Positions 24,423 through 33,553 of a DNA stretch of 64,000 nt are shown piece by piece. The DNA is taken from positions 826,313 through 890,312 of the forward strand of contig JAJYUT010000002.1 in NCBI GenBank assembly GCA_021792365.1, given 5' to 3'. The position numbers and the translations under genes are program-made. The DNA is from Pseudomonadota bacterium (lineage in GTDB: Bacteria; Pseudomonadota; Alphaproteobacteria; Dongiales; Dongiaceae). The notes beneath the pieces were generated by a model, which saw only the letters and a program-made list of their open reading frames with translations, did not search any database and was not told the DNA's origin. Position 1 is the first letter of the stretch. Each line of letters opens with the position of its first letter.

Positions 24423-25259
24423 ATGATTCCCTTCGCGCGCATGCACGGCAGCGGCAACGACTTCGTCGTTCTCGATGACAGCGCGGGGCGTCTGCGCCCG
24501 CATCGCCAGGCGCTGGCGCAGACCCTGTGCGACCGGCGCCGGGGCCTCGGCGGCGATGGGCTTGTTCTCCTCTCCCGCGCCGCTGCCGGCCACGTCGTGA
24601 TGAGCTATGTCAATGCCGACGGCATGGATGGCGAAATGTGCGGCAACGGCGCCGGCTGCGCCGTGCGGCGTGCCTGGGAGCTGGGCTTGTTCAAGGGTTC
24701 GGAAACCGTTCTGGATACCGATGCCGGCGCGATCGGCGCGAGGCTCGACGGGTTCCGGGTCACCATGAACATGACCGACCCCCGCGATGAGCGGCTGAAT
24801 CTCTCGATCCCGACCAGCGAAGGCACGCTGCTCGGCCACGCCATCGACACCGGCGTGCCGCATGTCGTGCTGTTTGTAGACGATGTGGCCCAGGCGAATC
24901 TGGCGGCGCTGGGGCCAGAGATCCGTCGTCACGCGCTGTTTCCGCGCGGCTGCAACGTGAACTGGGCGTCGAAGCTCGCGGAGAATTCATTCCGCATGCG
25001 CACCTATGAGCGCGGCGTGGAGGCGGAAACCTTGTCCTGCGGCACCGGCGCCACTGCCATCGCGCTCATCGCCAGCCGACTTGGCCTCGCCAGGCCGCCC
25101 GTCACGATCCGCGCCAGCGGCGGCGGCACTCTGACTATCGAGTTCGACGAATCGCCGGCGGGTCCCTTGCGAAATGTGCGGACCACCGTCGAAGTGGAGC
25201 GCATTGCCGAAGGCACGCTCGACCCCGCCTGGCTCGTGCACCGCGGCTTCGCGTTCTGA
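24423..25259 (+). CDS. dapF: Diaminopimelate epimerase
   Basis: The 278-residue enzyme converts LL- to meso-diaminopimelate for lysine and peptidoglycan. It has the first catalytic Cys in NADGMDGEMCGNGAGC and the second in TLSCGTGATAIAL, plus the opening FARMHGSGNDFVVLDD and the Glu-Arg in RTYERGVEAETLSCGTG. The usual Arg in GNGxRC is Gly here, a small departure. Length is standard. It stands alone rather than beside the usual alphaproteobacterial partners. GGCAGG lies upstream of the ATG. Confidence 0.92.
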   Translation: MIPFARMHGSGNDFVVLDDSAGRLRPHRQALAQTLCDRRRGLGGDGLVLLSRAAAGHVVMSYVNADGMDGEMCGNGAGCAVRRAWELGLFKGSETVLDTDAGAIGARLDGFRVTMNMTDPRDERLNLSIPTSEGTLLGHAIDTGVPHVVLFVDDVAQANLAALGPEIRRHALFPRGCNVNWASKLAENSFRMRTYERGVEAETLSCGTGATAIALIASRLGLARPPVTIRASGGGTLTIEFDESPAGPLRNVRTTVEVERIAEGTLDPAWLVHRGFAF

Positions 25260-25329
25260 GCAAGCATCGGAGCGCGATCCGCACCGCGCATCGGCAGGAT
25301 GCCACTCGGTGCAACGTGTGGAGGCCGAG

Positions 25330-25551
25330 ATGCAGACCTATGGCGACGACGAATCCCGGTGGCAGGCGGTGCTGACCCGCGACGAGGCGGCCGACGGATT
25401 GTTCTTTTCCGCGGTGCGGACCATGGGCGTGTTCTGCAAACCGTCCTGCCCGGGCCGCCCCTTGCGCAAGAACGTCGTCTTCTACGACACGGCGCGCGAG
25501 GCGGAGCAGGCAGGCTATCGCGCGTGCAAGCGATGCCGTCCGACCCGCTGA
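25330..25551 (+). CDS. Free-standing Ada zinc-binding domain
   Basis: This 73-residue protein is only the N-terminal domain of Ada: GLFFSAVRTMGVFCKPSCPG and ACKRCRP supply the four cysteines that bind zinc; in Ada the first of these takes a methyl group from DNA phosphotriesters. No AraC or methyltransferase part follows. A GGAGG six bases upstream supports the ATG. Its end overlaps the next gene by 19 bases, so it is probably translated with the 2OG oxygenase and may target or sense alkylated DNA. Confidence 0.8.
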   Translation: MQTYGDDESRWQAVLTRDEAADGLFFSAVRTMGVFCKPSCPGRPLRKNVVFYDTAREAEQAGYRACKRCRPTR

Positions 25552-26249
25552 ACCTCGCGGGCGGCGCATTCGACTGGGCGCGGATCGGCGCGGAGTTGGA
25601 CGAGCATGGCTGCGCCGTGGCCGGGCCGCTGCTGCCGCCCACCGCCTGCGCGCAGTTGATCAAGAGCTATGATGACGAAGCACGGTTCCGCAGCACCATC
25701 GTGATGGCACGGCACGGCTTCGGCCGAGGCGAATACAGATATTTCGCCGCGCCCTTGCCGGAGATGGTCGGCGCCTTGCGCGTCGGCCTCTATCCGCCGC
25801 TCTCAGCGATCGCAAATCGCTGGAACGAGAGTCTCGGCCTCGCCCAGCGCTTTCCCGCAACGCTCGACGCTTATCTCGCGCGCTGCCACAACGCGGGACA
25901 GAAGCGCCCGACGCCCTTGCTGTTGAAATACGGGCCTGGGGACTACAATTGCCTGCACCAGGATCTCTATGGCGAGCACGTGTTTCCGCTCCAGGTCGCA
26001 ATCCTGCTGTCGGAGCCAGGGCGCGATTTCACCGGTGGCGAGTTCGTGCTGACCGAGCAGCGCCCGCGCCGCCAGTCGCGCGTCGAGGTCGTGCCGCTGC
26101 GCCAGGGAGACGGCGTGATCTTTCCCGTGCATCACCGCCCCTTCGCCGGCGCCCGTGGCACCTATCGCGTCACCATGCGGCACGGCGTCAGCCGTCTGCG
26201 CTCCGGTCACCGCATGACGCTCGGCATCATCTTCCACGACGCGAAGTAG
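25533..26249 (+). CDS. 2-oxoglutarate/Fe(II)-dependent oxygenase
   Basis: The 238-residue product has the double-stranded beta-helix core of this superfamily: iron ligands in YNCLHQDLYGEH (His-x-Asp) and VHHRPFAGARG (His), and the oxoglutarate-binding Arg in TYRVTMRHGVSRL. It belongs with the proline-4-hydroxylase/AlkB-like group rather than true AlkB. It overlaps the Ada zinc domain, so a role in repair of alkylated DNA or in a related modification is suggested by context only. Confidence 0.85.
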   Translation: MPSDPLNLAGGAFDWARIGAELDEHGCAVAGPLLPPTACAQLIKSYDDEARFRSTIVMARHGFGRGEYRYFAAPLPEMVGALRVGLYPPLSAIANRWNESLGLAQRFPATLDAYLARCHNAGQKRPTPLLLKYGPGDYNCLHQDLYGEHVFPLQVAILLSEPGRDFTGGEFVLTEQRPRRQSRVEVVPLRQGDGVIFPVHHRPFAGARGTYRVTMRHGVSRLRSGHRMTLGIIFHDAK

Positions 26250-26412
26250 CTCGACTACATCGCACATATAACCTGCGATCGCCACTCTGTCGGATCTGCT
26301 GAAGGCACCACTCGGCATCTCCATCGACCTGCCGCAATATGCGGCTCGGCCTGCCGGGGCTGCCGGTCCTGTTTGCCTAGGTGGCGATCAGTTATGCGCG
26401 CGGCCAGTCTTG

Positions 26413-27834
26413 CTAGCGTGCGCCGGTCGAGGGCTCATCGCGATCATCGGCCACGATCTCGATACGGGCCGCGCGGCGCCAGCGCAGGAACAGCAGGACC
26501 GCCATCACGGCCACCTCGGCTGCCGGCCAGGCCACGGCCATGGCATTGATGACCGCAAACGGGAAGACGGCCGGCAGGAGTTGCGACAGCCCCGCTCCGA
26601 CCAGCAGCATAGGCAGCGGCCAATAGGCGATCACCAGCACCACCAGACCGGCGAGGTCCGCCCGGCCGCGGAACCTGCCGCTGAAGTTCAGCCAGAGCAG
26701 GAACAGCATGTCGCGCAACACGAACAGCAGGAGCGCTGCGAAGTTGAACGCGACCGGCTCGAGCGCGGCCCATTTGGCGTCGCGCAGCAGCCGGAACCAC
26801 CATGGTGCGCCTTCCGCCAGCTGTCCGCCATTGGCGAGCGACCAGATGGTCGCCACACCCGCCGCGACCGCGAGGAGGTAGGAGATGAGCCACCAGGGCA
26901 TGAATTCCAGCGCGCGCCACCAATGCAGCGCCGCAAAACGGGCAAGGCCCCAGCGATAGCGCACCGGGTCCTTCGCCTCGGCGAGGAAGCCGACATAGGT
27001 GAGGACCAGGGCCGCAAGGCAGGCAACGGCCAGGCGCGAGGTCAGCACCTCCGTCTCCCAGGCCACGAAGCCGGCCGCGTAGGCCATGCAGAACAACGTG
27101 AAGAGCTTCCACAGCCACGGCCGGTTGACGTACAGCAATTCCGCGCGCATGAGGCGCCATGCCGCGAGCAGCGCCCACAGCGTGAAGATGCCCGCCGATG
27201 CCAAGTGAAACTGCCCGGCATCGTATTCGCGCCCGTACCACCACACCGCGCCCAGACGCTCCGCCCACAGGCCCGGCGAATGGTCCGCGGCGGCTGCAAC
27301 GCCGAAGGCCAGCAGCCCGGCAATCTGCGCCATGGTGACAGCGAGGCGGCGGCGGAACTGCGCCTTGCGCAGCAGCAAGAGCGCCACCACCAGCGCGGTT
27401 GCCTGTCCCAGCACGGCGCCGAGCGCCAGGGCCGCGAGCCGCTGCACCAGCGCGGCGCTCGACGTGGCAGGCGCCTGGAGCCCGTACCACGCTATGAGGC
27501 CGAGGCAGATCAGCCCGCAATACCATGGAAAGGATGCGCCTCCGAACAGCTTGCCCCACACCATGGACCAGGCGGAGAGGCCCGACATGCGTTGGCTCTC
27601 CCAGGTGCCGCCGCCCACCTCCTCGGCAAGCGCATCGGCGACCCGCCGGGTGCTCCAAAGCGCCATCAGCACGATGAAACCCCAGCGCGCGAACTCCGCC
27701 ATGCGACCGGGCGAAGGCTCCGCCGCGTGCAGCAGCGCGGCGACGATGATGCCGATCAGCATCGGAGCCGCAACCACCCGGCCCCAACTCAATTGGAGCC
27801 AGAGGTTGCGCTGGAATTCGGCGCCGAACCACAT
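26413..27834 (-). CDS. ABC-2 type exporter, membrane subunit
   Basis: The 473-residue protein has about 12 hydrophobic segments and no enzyme motif. It lies three bases after the stop of an exporter-type ATPase gene and must be its membrane partner. The sequence around STRRVADALAEEVGGGTWES, close to the N-terminus, resembles the cytoplasmic loop of ABC-2 membrane proteins. The transported substrate is unknown. Confidence 0.8.
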   Translation of the reverse strand: MWFGAEFQRNLWLQLSWGRVVAAPMLIGIIVAALLHAAEPSPGRMAEFARWGFIVLMALWSTRRVADALAEEVGGGTWESQRMSGLSAWSMVWGKLFGGASFPWYCGLICLGLIAWYGLQAPATSSAALVQRLAALALGAVLGQATALVVALLLLRKAQFRRRLAVTMAQIAGLLAFGVAAAADHSPGLWAERLGAVWWYGREYDAGQFHLASAGIFTLWALLAAWRLMRAELLYVNRPWLWKLFTLFCMAYAAGFVAWETEVLTSRLAVACLAALVLTYVGFLAEAKDPVRYRWGLARFAALHWWRALEFMPWWLISYLLAVAAGVATIWSLANGGQLAEGAPWWFRLLRDAKWAALEPVAFNFAALLLFVLRDMLFLLWLNFSGRFRGRADLAGLVVLVIAYWPLPMLLVGAGLSQLLPAVFPFAVINAMAVAWPAAEVAVMAVLLFLRWRRAARIEIVADDRDEPSTGAR

Positions 27835-27837
27835 GGC

Positions 27838-28788
27838 CTAGCTCCCCCGGCTGAGCTTGGGCAGCGCGCGTGCCGCCTCGGCCGCGCGCACCTGCTCCAG
27901 ATAGGCTTCCTGCAGCCCCTGCTCGTCGATCGCGAACTCGATGACGTGGAGGTCCGCCGCCATCAGGTGCTTGAGCAGCGTGTGGCGCGACACCGCGCTC
28001 GCCGGATATTCGAAGATGCAGGTCGAGCCCACGAGCGTGAGCTCGGTGACACCGCCTTCATTGCTCAGCACGTCGACCAGGCGATGCTCGCCATCGGCAA
28101 CCTCGACGCGGATGCGCACGCGCTGCTTCGACATGGGATCGAGCGCGCGGTGATGCAGGATGCGCCCCTCGCGGATCACCAGCATGTGGGTCGAGTAGTC
28201 CTCGAGCTCCGCCAGGATGTGCGACGAGACGATGATCGTCATGCCCTTGTCGCGCAGCGCGCGCAGCACGGCCGAGAGGCCCATGCGCGCCTCGGGATCA
28301 AGGCCTGCGGCCGGCTCGTCCAGCAGGAGCAGCGCCGGCTCGTGGATGATGGCCTGGGCGATCGCGAGGCGCTGGCGCAGGCCGCGCGACAGGGCGCCCG
28401 CCTTGTCGCCCATGCGGTCCAGGATCTCCATGCGCTCGGCCGCCTGGTGCACCCGCGCCGCCTGCTCGCCGTGCGGAACGCCGAGGGAGGCCGCGCGGTA
28501 GGCAAGGCACTGGTTCACCGTAAGCTCGTCATAGAGCCCGTAGAAGTCCGGCAGGAAGCCCATGCGCTGATGCGCAAGGCGCGGCGCATCGTGGATGTCC
28601 AGCCCATCCAGCGTCACCTCGCCAGCGAACGGCCGGTCGAGTGCCGCGAGGCAGCGCAGCAACGTCGACTTGCCGGCCCCGTTCGGCCCGACCAGCGCCG
28701 TGATGGTCTTGGGCTCGATCGAGAACGACACGTCGTCCAGGGCGCGATGTCCCGGATAATCGAACACCAGATGGCGGACCGACAACAT
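27838..28788 (-). CDS. ABC-2 type exporter, ATP-binding subunit
   Basis: The 316-residue ATPase has Walker A VGPNGAGKSTLLRCLAALD, an LSRGLRQRLAIAQAI signature (Arg in place of the usual second Gly), Walker B LLLLDEPAAGLDPEAR and switch His in VSSHILAEL. The C-terminal part is the variable region seen in CcmA-like exporter ATPases. ATG 28788 fits the normal start of the family; a TTG at 28824 would add 12 residues. It is co-transcribed with the membrane gene downstream. Confidence 0.88.
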   Translation of the reverse strand: MLSVRHLVFDYPGHRALDDVSFSIEPKTITALVGPNGAGKSTLLRCLAALDRPFAGEVTLDGLDIHDAPRLAHQRMGFLPDFYGLYDELTVNQCLAYRAASLGVPHGEQAARVHQAAERMEILDRMGDKAGALSRGLRQRLAIAQAIIHEPALLLLDEPAAGLDPEARMGLSAVLRALRDKGMTIIVSSHILAELEDYSTHMLVIREGRILHHRALDPMSKQRVRIRVEVADGEHRLVDVLSNEGGVTELTLVGSTCIFEYPASAVSRHTLLKHLMAADLHVIEFAIDEQGLQEAYLEQVRAAEAARALPKLSRGS

Positions 28789-28849
28789 CAGCCGATTCGG
28801 CCCTGAGGACTCGGGGCGGGTCAAGTGCTACCCCGCGGAAGGAGGGGAA

Positions 28850-28972
28850 ATGTGCGGCCAGCGCATCTGGCTCAAGGGGCGCCGGATGCGCGTCAACCCC
28901 GCGCGTCAGCCAGCAGACATGTGGCCACGCCGCATTCGACCTTGCTGGACTCCCCCGCCGGGCATCAAGTAG
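28850..28972 (+). CDS. Possible 40-residue basic peptide
   Basis: An ATG is preceded by GGAAGGAGGGGAA, an unusually strong ribosome site, and opens 40 codons to a TAG. The predicted peptide is basic and Trp/Pro/Arg-rich (MCGQRIWLKGRRMRVN at the start). Without relatives to compare, this may be a leader peptide or chance. It lies between the ABC exporter and the ATP-grasp gene. Confidence 0.25.
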   Translation: MCGQRIWLKGRRMRVNPARQPADMWPRRIRPCWTPPPGIK

Positions 28973-29085
28973 CTTTTCCGAAGTGATCGTGACAAGGTTT
29001 TTCTCCGGGGCGAAAGCTGCTCACTGCGATGATCTCAGGCCTGCGCGGCCTCTGCCCGCCGAAAACCGTATCTTGAGGTCTGCTG

Positions 29086-30426
29086 ATGTCGCAAACCCGA
29101 TTGCCGTTCTGCTCGCCATATCGGCTCTTCCTGGCTGTCCTGAAACCACCGCGTACGGCCGCCGACGAGATCCATGAGACCTATGCGGGGTTCGTGTGGC
29201 GCAGCATGGGCATCCATCACCTGCTTCTCGTGAGCGCGCTCACGGTATTGTGGCCTATTACCTTCCTCGTCATGGCGCTGATGTTCACGAGGAGAATTGG
29301 CCCTGCAGTGCGCAGGTCGACGGGCAAGGGCATCGGCAGGCAATTGTGGGAGCAGGTGAAGCTTGCGACGTTCCATTCGATCCCACCGGACAAATACTAC
29401 GTTTTCGAACTCTTCAAGGACGAACGGCGGGCGTATGCCAACGACTATATCCTGCGGTACGAGCTCAAGGGCGGATTTCACAACCTCATGCATCGCCGCG
29501 CCAAGAGCGCGGCGCCGGACCACACCACCAAGTCGGACCTGAAGGACAAGCTCGTCTTCTCGCGCCGCTGCCGGGCCGCTGGCATCGACGCGCCGGTGGT
29601 GCTGGCCCATTTGCAGCGCGATACGAGGACCAAGGAATGGCGGCTGCGCAGGGAGGAGTCCGACGAGATCGGCCTCCCGAAGGGCAACATCTTCGTGAAG
29701 CCGGCCAAGGGCAAGGGCGGGAGAGGCTGCGAGCGATGGACCTTCGCCGATGGCCGCTATCATGGCCCCGCCGGCCAAGTGCTCGATGAAGATGAGCTGT
29801 TGCGCCACATCGCGGCGCTGGCGGATGCGCGCGGCCGCTACCTGATACAGGAATGCCTCGAGAACCATCCAGAGCTCCGGGATATCGGCGGCCACCTTAC
29901 TTCCCTGCGCATCACGTCGTGCAGGAACGAGCAGGCGCGCTTCGAAGTCACGAACGCCACGCTCAAGCTGTCGTTCGCCCCGGACAAGTCCGTCGACAAT
30001 TTCCACCAGGGCGGGGGCGTCGCGAAGGTGGATATCCAGCGGGGCCTTGTCGGTCCTGCCTCCGATTCCTGGAAGGACCGGCCCTGTGTCTGGCACAAGA
30101 TCCATCCGGTAAGCGGCGCGCCGATCGAGGGCAGGATCCTGCCGCGATGGCGGGAGACGGTCGCGATGGTAGAGCGCGCCCATAGCCTTTTTGCCGATCA
30201 GATCATGCTCGGCTTCGACGTGGCGATCACGGAGCGGGGACCTGTCATCATCGAAGGAAATGTGCAGTCGGGGTGCGACATGATCCAGCGCACCCATGAG
30301 GAGCCCGTCGGTCGGCAAAGATTGGGCCGGCTCCTCGCGTATCACGCCACCAGCGCCATTCGGCTTCCGCTACGGCACAAGGCGATGACATGGTACGGCC
30401 CTGCGGACTATTTCCGGCCTAGGTAG
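29086..30426 (+). CDS. ATP-grasp protein of the sugar-transfer-associated type
   Basis: The 446-residue protein has a membrane-like segment near residues 45-70 (LLLVSALTVLWPITFLVMAL), a linker, and a C-terminal ATP-grasp domain: KDKLVFSRRCRAAGIDAP, FVKPAKGKGGRGCERW with the ATP-binding Lys and Gly loop, RYLIQECLENHPEL, and FDVAITERGPVIIEGNVQSG with the metal-binding Glu/Asn. This matches the ATP-grasp family often linked to sugar-transfer loci. GAGG lies seven bases before the ATG. A decayed paralogue of its first third sits at 11640-12069. Substrate unknown. Confidence 0.83.
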   Translation: MSQTRLPFCSPYRLFLAVLKPPRTAADEIHETYAGFVWRSMGIHHLLLVSALTVLWPITFLVMALMFTRRIGPAVRRSTGKGIGRQLWEQVKLATFHSIPPDKYYVFELFKDERRAYANDYILRYELKGGFHNLMHRRAKSAAPDHTTKSDLKDKLVFSRRCRAAGIDAPVVLAHLQRDTRTKEWRLRREESDEIGLPKGNIFVKPAKGKGGRGCERWTFADGRYHGPAGQVLDEDELLRHIAALADARGRYLIQECLENHPELRDIGGHLTSLRITSCRNEQARFEVTNATLKLSFAPDKSVDNFHQGGGVAKVDIQRGLVGPASDSWKDRPCVWHKIHPVSGAPIEGRILPRWRETVAMVERAHSLFADQIMLGFDVAITERGPVIIEGNVQSGCDMIQRTHEEPVGRQRLGRLLAYHATSAIRLPLRHKAMTWYGPADYFRPR

Positions 30427-30471
30427 CCCGCGTGACCGGACCCAGGCTGACGAAGGAGGCTTGACGATCCG

Positions 30472-31128
30472 ATGCCCGTATTCGACCGATTGATCGAGCT
30501 GCCGTTACTCAGGTCGATCTACATGACGTTTGCCGCGTGCCTCGGGCTGCTCTTCGTCATTGGCTGTGCCGTCGCAATCCTGAACTTCGATTGGACTTCC
30601 ACGGCGGAAACACCGGCTGAGTACCTGAACGGCGTTGCCTTCGGCCTCAGTGCGCTGGTCGTCCTGGTGATCGCCCACCAGCATCCGCTGCGATCGATCG
30701 GCCGGGTCTTCTGGTGGGCGGTCGCCTTCGGCCTTCTGATCCTGGCCGCCAATGAGACGTTTGATATATTCGCGCGCATGGACCGCGCCTGGGCGGACGA
30801 CGACTACCTCGACCTGGTCACACTCATCATCACGCCGTTCGGCCTGTATTTCGCATGCGTGATCGAGTCGGTACCGCCGATCTCCGTCAAAGCATTGAAA
30901 TGCGGATTTGCATTCCAGTGCATCTCCGCTCTCTTCGACCTCGGCGATGGCCGCCTGTACGGCGTCCAACTCTTCAATCACAATCTTGTCGAGACCCTGA
31001 CAGAACTGTCAGAGCTGATATTCATCGAAACCTATCTTTTCGGCCTGGGCTGCCTGCTGCTCAGCATCGTCGTGCGAGGACTGGAGACGCTTGCCCCGGA
31101 CCGCAATACAGGCCGCTGCGCGAACTGA
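30472..31128 (+). CDS. Integral membrane protein of unknown function
   Basis: The 218-residue product has about six hydrophobic segments, with LRSIYMTFAACLGLLFVIGC near the start and LGCLLLSIVVRGLE at the end, and acidic loops (MDRAWADDDYLDLV). No motif identifies a family. It follows the ATP-grasp gene by 45 bases on the same strand with AAGGAGG in the gap, so it is likely in the same operon. Confidence 0.7.
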   Translation: MPVFDRLIELPLLRSIYMTFAACLGLLFVIGCAVAILNFDWTSTAETPAEYLNGVAFGLSALVVLVIAHQHPLRSIGRVFWWAVAFGLLILAANETFDIFARMDRAWADDDYLDLVTLIITPFGLYFACVIESVPPISVKALKCGFAFQCISALFDLGDGRLYGVQLFNHNLVETLTELSELIFIETYLFGLGCLLLSIVVRGLETLAPDRNTGRCAN

Positions 31129-31134
31129 ACCAGG

Positions 31135-31713
31135 CTAAGTCGCGAGGCCGAATGGCGCGAGTTCCTGGACCGCCAGCTTCAGCCGCTCCTGAACCACCTT
31201 GATCTCCTGCCACAGGCGCTGAGCCGCACTAGCATTGCCGCTCCCCACCTTCACTTCAGCCACGGCCTGATTGTAGCTTTGCAGGCTGACCAGCAACTGC
31301 TCGAGCGTATGCTCGGTGGCCGGGCCCAGGAGTTTGCGGATTTCCGCGCGGTCGCCGAAGAATTGCGGAATCTGCAGGGTCTGGGAGGTACCCGTGTTGG
31401 ACGCGCTTGCCGCCGCCTTGCCCTCGAGCAAGGCGGCGCGCTCCTGGGCGGCACGACGCAGATCATCCAGTTCCATGACGATCAAGGCCGCCAGATTCTG
31501 CGCAAGCACCAACCTGAGCGACGCCGTGGCAAGCAGCGCCAGCCTGAAGGCGCCAACGAATGCTGCCAGCGAAGCTGCGAGGCAGCCGGTGCGACCGGCG
31601 ATCCGCGTGAAGCCGGACCAGTGCTCGGAGGCTGCGAACACCCAGGCTGTTCCGCCAATCGCCATCAAGACCAGCAGAACCGCAAAACTCCATGCCATCC
31701 AAAACAGGCGCAT
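31135..31713 (-). CDS. Membrane protein with C-terminal coiled coil
   Basis: The 192-residue product has two N-terminal membrane helices (LFWMAWSFAVLLVLMAIGGT and TGCLAASLAAFVGAFRLALL), then a cytoplasmic or periplasmic region with heptad-like text (MELDDLRRAAQERAALLEGK and a Leu-rich C-terminal helix). No enzyme motif is visible. The ATG at 31713 was chosen over a TTG at 31749. It converges on the previous membrane gene and diverges from the CNNM gene. Confidence 0.65.
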   Translation of the reverse strand: MRLFWMAWSFAVLLVLMAIGGTAWVFAASEHWSGFTRIAGRTGCLAASLAAFVGAFRLALLATASLRLVLAQNLAALIVMELDDLRRAAQERAALLEGKAAASASNTGTSQTLQIPQFFGDRAEIRKLLGPATEHTLEQLLVSLQSYNQAVAEVKVGSGNASAAQRLWQEIKVVQERLKLAVQELAPFGLAT

Positions 31714-31868
31714 ATTCCGATTGCTCCATCCATTGCCCGCATTCGCCAATGCCGCAGATTACCCATTGCTACCGAAGTGGGAAATGGTTGAGCCACTGTG
31801 GGACGCCGGCGCCCCAATATGCCTTGCGGAGGCAACGGGCTTGTGGTCATCCTACGGTCGATCGTGCC

Positions 31869-33206
31869 ATGACTGATTCATTATCCGGCTCTTCATCCGG
31901 CGGCTCGCTGCTGTTCGAGATCGCCATCGTCCTCTTCCTGGTTCTGCTGAACGGCTTTTTCGCCATGTCGGAACTGGCGATCGTGTCGTCGCGCCGTGCC
32001 CGGCTGAAGCCGCTCGCCGACCGGGGGCATCGCGGCGCGGGGCGCGCGTTGCGCCTGGCGGAAGATCCGACGCAATTCCTCGCGACGGTGCAGATCGGTA
32101 TCACTCTGGTGGGCATCGTTGCCGGCGCCTATAGCGGCGCCGCCCTGGCCGGACCCGTCGCCATCATGATCCAGGACTGGCCATTGGTCGGCGGGTACGC
32201 CGACGTGGTCGCCCTCACCCTCGTCGTCGCGGTCATAACGTATCTGTCGCTGGTCGTCGGCGAGCTGGTACCGAAGCGAATTGCCATGAGCCACGCGGAA
32301 GCGATCGCCGTGCGCGTGGCTCTGCCGATGATGCTCCTCGCAAGAGCCGGGACGCCCCTGGTCTTCGCCCTGCGTATTTCCACCGAAACGCTGCTGCGCC
32401 TCATCGGTGTCCGGCATACTGCGGAGAACAAGATCACGGAAGAAGAAATCAAGGTCATGATCGCCGAGGGCACCGAAGCTGGCGTCTTCATGCAGCAGGA
32501 GCGCCACATGATTGAGGGCGTGCTGCATCTTGCCGACCATTCGGTGCGCACGATCATGACCCCGCGGCCAGACATTGAGTGGCTCGATGTGCGGGAAGAC
32601 GCCGCAGAAATCATGCCCAAGGTCTTCGAGGCTGAGCATTCACGGCTCCTGCTATGCGACGGCGCGATCGACGAAGTCTTGGGATTCGTCTATGTCAAGC
32701 ATCTGCTCATGCAGGTCGCCGCGGATAGGCCGCTGGACCCGCGATCGTGTGTGAACGAGGCACTGACGGTGCATGAGAGCACGACGGTCCTGCGCATGCT
32801 GGACCTGTTCCGGCAGAAGGCGGCCAACCTCGCCGTGGTGCTTGACGAGTACGGCGGCGTGCAGGGCATCATGACGCCGCGCGACATCTTTGCCGCCATC
32901 GCCGGCGAGTTCGCCGAGGATGCCGAGGACGAGCCGGGTATCACCCACCGCCAGGACGGTTCGTGGCTGGTCGACGGCCGGACCCGGATGGCGGACCTGG
33001 AGCGGGCGATCGGCGCACGCGGCCTCTCCGATCCGGACTACAGCACGGTCGCAGGGCTGGTGCTGCATCACATGGGGCGCATTCCCCAGGTCGGGGAGTC
33101 CATCGCGATCGACGGCTATCGCTTCGAGGTCATCGATCTGGACGCCCGCCGCATCGACAAGATCATCGTCACGCGCCTACCGCAGCAGGTGGAGATAGAG
33201 CTTTGA
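31869..33206 (+). CDS. CNNM/CorC-family (HlyC-like) membrane protein
   Basis: The 445-residue protein has four membrane segments in the DUF21 (CNNM) transporter domain (LFLVLLNGFFAMSELAIVSS near residue 20), a pair of CBS domains (HSVRTIMTPRPDIEWLDV and the second with VLDEYGGVQGIMTPRD), and a C-terminal CorC/HlyC transporter-associated domain. Such proteins handle Mg2+ or Co2+ and sense ATP. The ORF could begin at 31692, but the ATG at 31869 fits the family start. Confidence 0.92.
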   Translation: MTDSLSGSSSGGSLLFEIAIVLFLVLLNGFFAMSELAIVSSRRARLKPLADRGHRGAGRALRLAEDPTQFLATVQIGITLVGIVAGAYSGAALAGPVAIMIQDWPLVGGYADVVALTLVVAVITYLSLVVGELVPKRIAMSHAEAIAVRVALPMMLLARAGTPLVFALRISTETLLRLIGVRHTAENKITEEEIKVMIAEGTEAGVFMQQERHMIEGVLHLADHSVRTIMTPRPDIEWLDVREDAAEIMPKVFEAEHSRLLLCDGAIDEVLGFVYVKHLLMQVAADRPLDPRSCVNEALTVHESTTVLRMLDLFRQKAANLAVVLDEYGGVQGIMTPRDIFAAIAGEFAEDAEDEPGITHRQDGSWLVDGRTRMADLERAIGARGLSDPDYSTVAGLVLHHMGRIPQVGESIAIDGYRFEVIDLDARRIDKIIVTRLPQQVEIEL

Positions 33207-33500
33207 CGGCAGCTTCGCCGACGTATTTTCGCTGCAGGACCGCGTCATAGCGGCCGTCGCGAACGCGCTCGAGCTTCGCTTGACGCCAAACCATGCGAAG
33301 CAGGCTGGCGGCACCAGCAACCCCGCAGCATACGAGGCTCATCTCAGCGGCCTTGAATTACTTTGGCGACACTGGAGCATAAGGAAACGCCTGCAGAGAA
33401 TCTGCGCCACCATATTCCGAAGCGCCAATGGCAAAGAAAGGACGAAAGCGAGTTCTTCTGGGTCAATCCATGGACCCAGTTCGCCTTCCTGGTTGAATGA
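33202..33500 (+). pseudogene. Remnant of an adenylate-cyclase/TolB-type protein plus unknown tail
   Basis: Frame one, overlapping the stop of the CNNM gene, reads DGSFADVFSLQDRVIAAVAN, then LELRLTP and NPAAYEAHLSGLELLW. This is the conserved middle of adenylate-cyclase-like proteins with TolB/TPR parts (usual form DRELADVFALQDEVTRKIV). No start or catalytic domain is present. Another frame ends at 33498-33500 with SEFFWVNPWTQFAFLVE, which looks like a real C-terminus but does not belong to that family as far as I know. This is a fragment or two joined fragments. Confidence 0.6.
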
Positions 33501-33530
33501 AAAACGGGCGGGACTGGGCAGTCCCGCCCG
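33500..33530 (-). terminator. Rho-independent terminator after gabD
   Basis: CGGGCGGGACT and AGTCCCGCCCG form an 11-bp stem with a 4-base loop; read on the minus strand it is followed by five T. It lies 23 bases after the gabD stop. Confidence 0.85.
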
Positions 33531-33553
33531 CTCTCAGTTGAGATGTGCCGGCC

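Noticed and set aside
26410-28806. A 798-codon plus-strand frame opposite the ABC-2 exporter genes
   Set aside because: Antisense shadow; the minus-strand frames contain Walker motifs and membrane helices.
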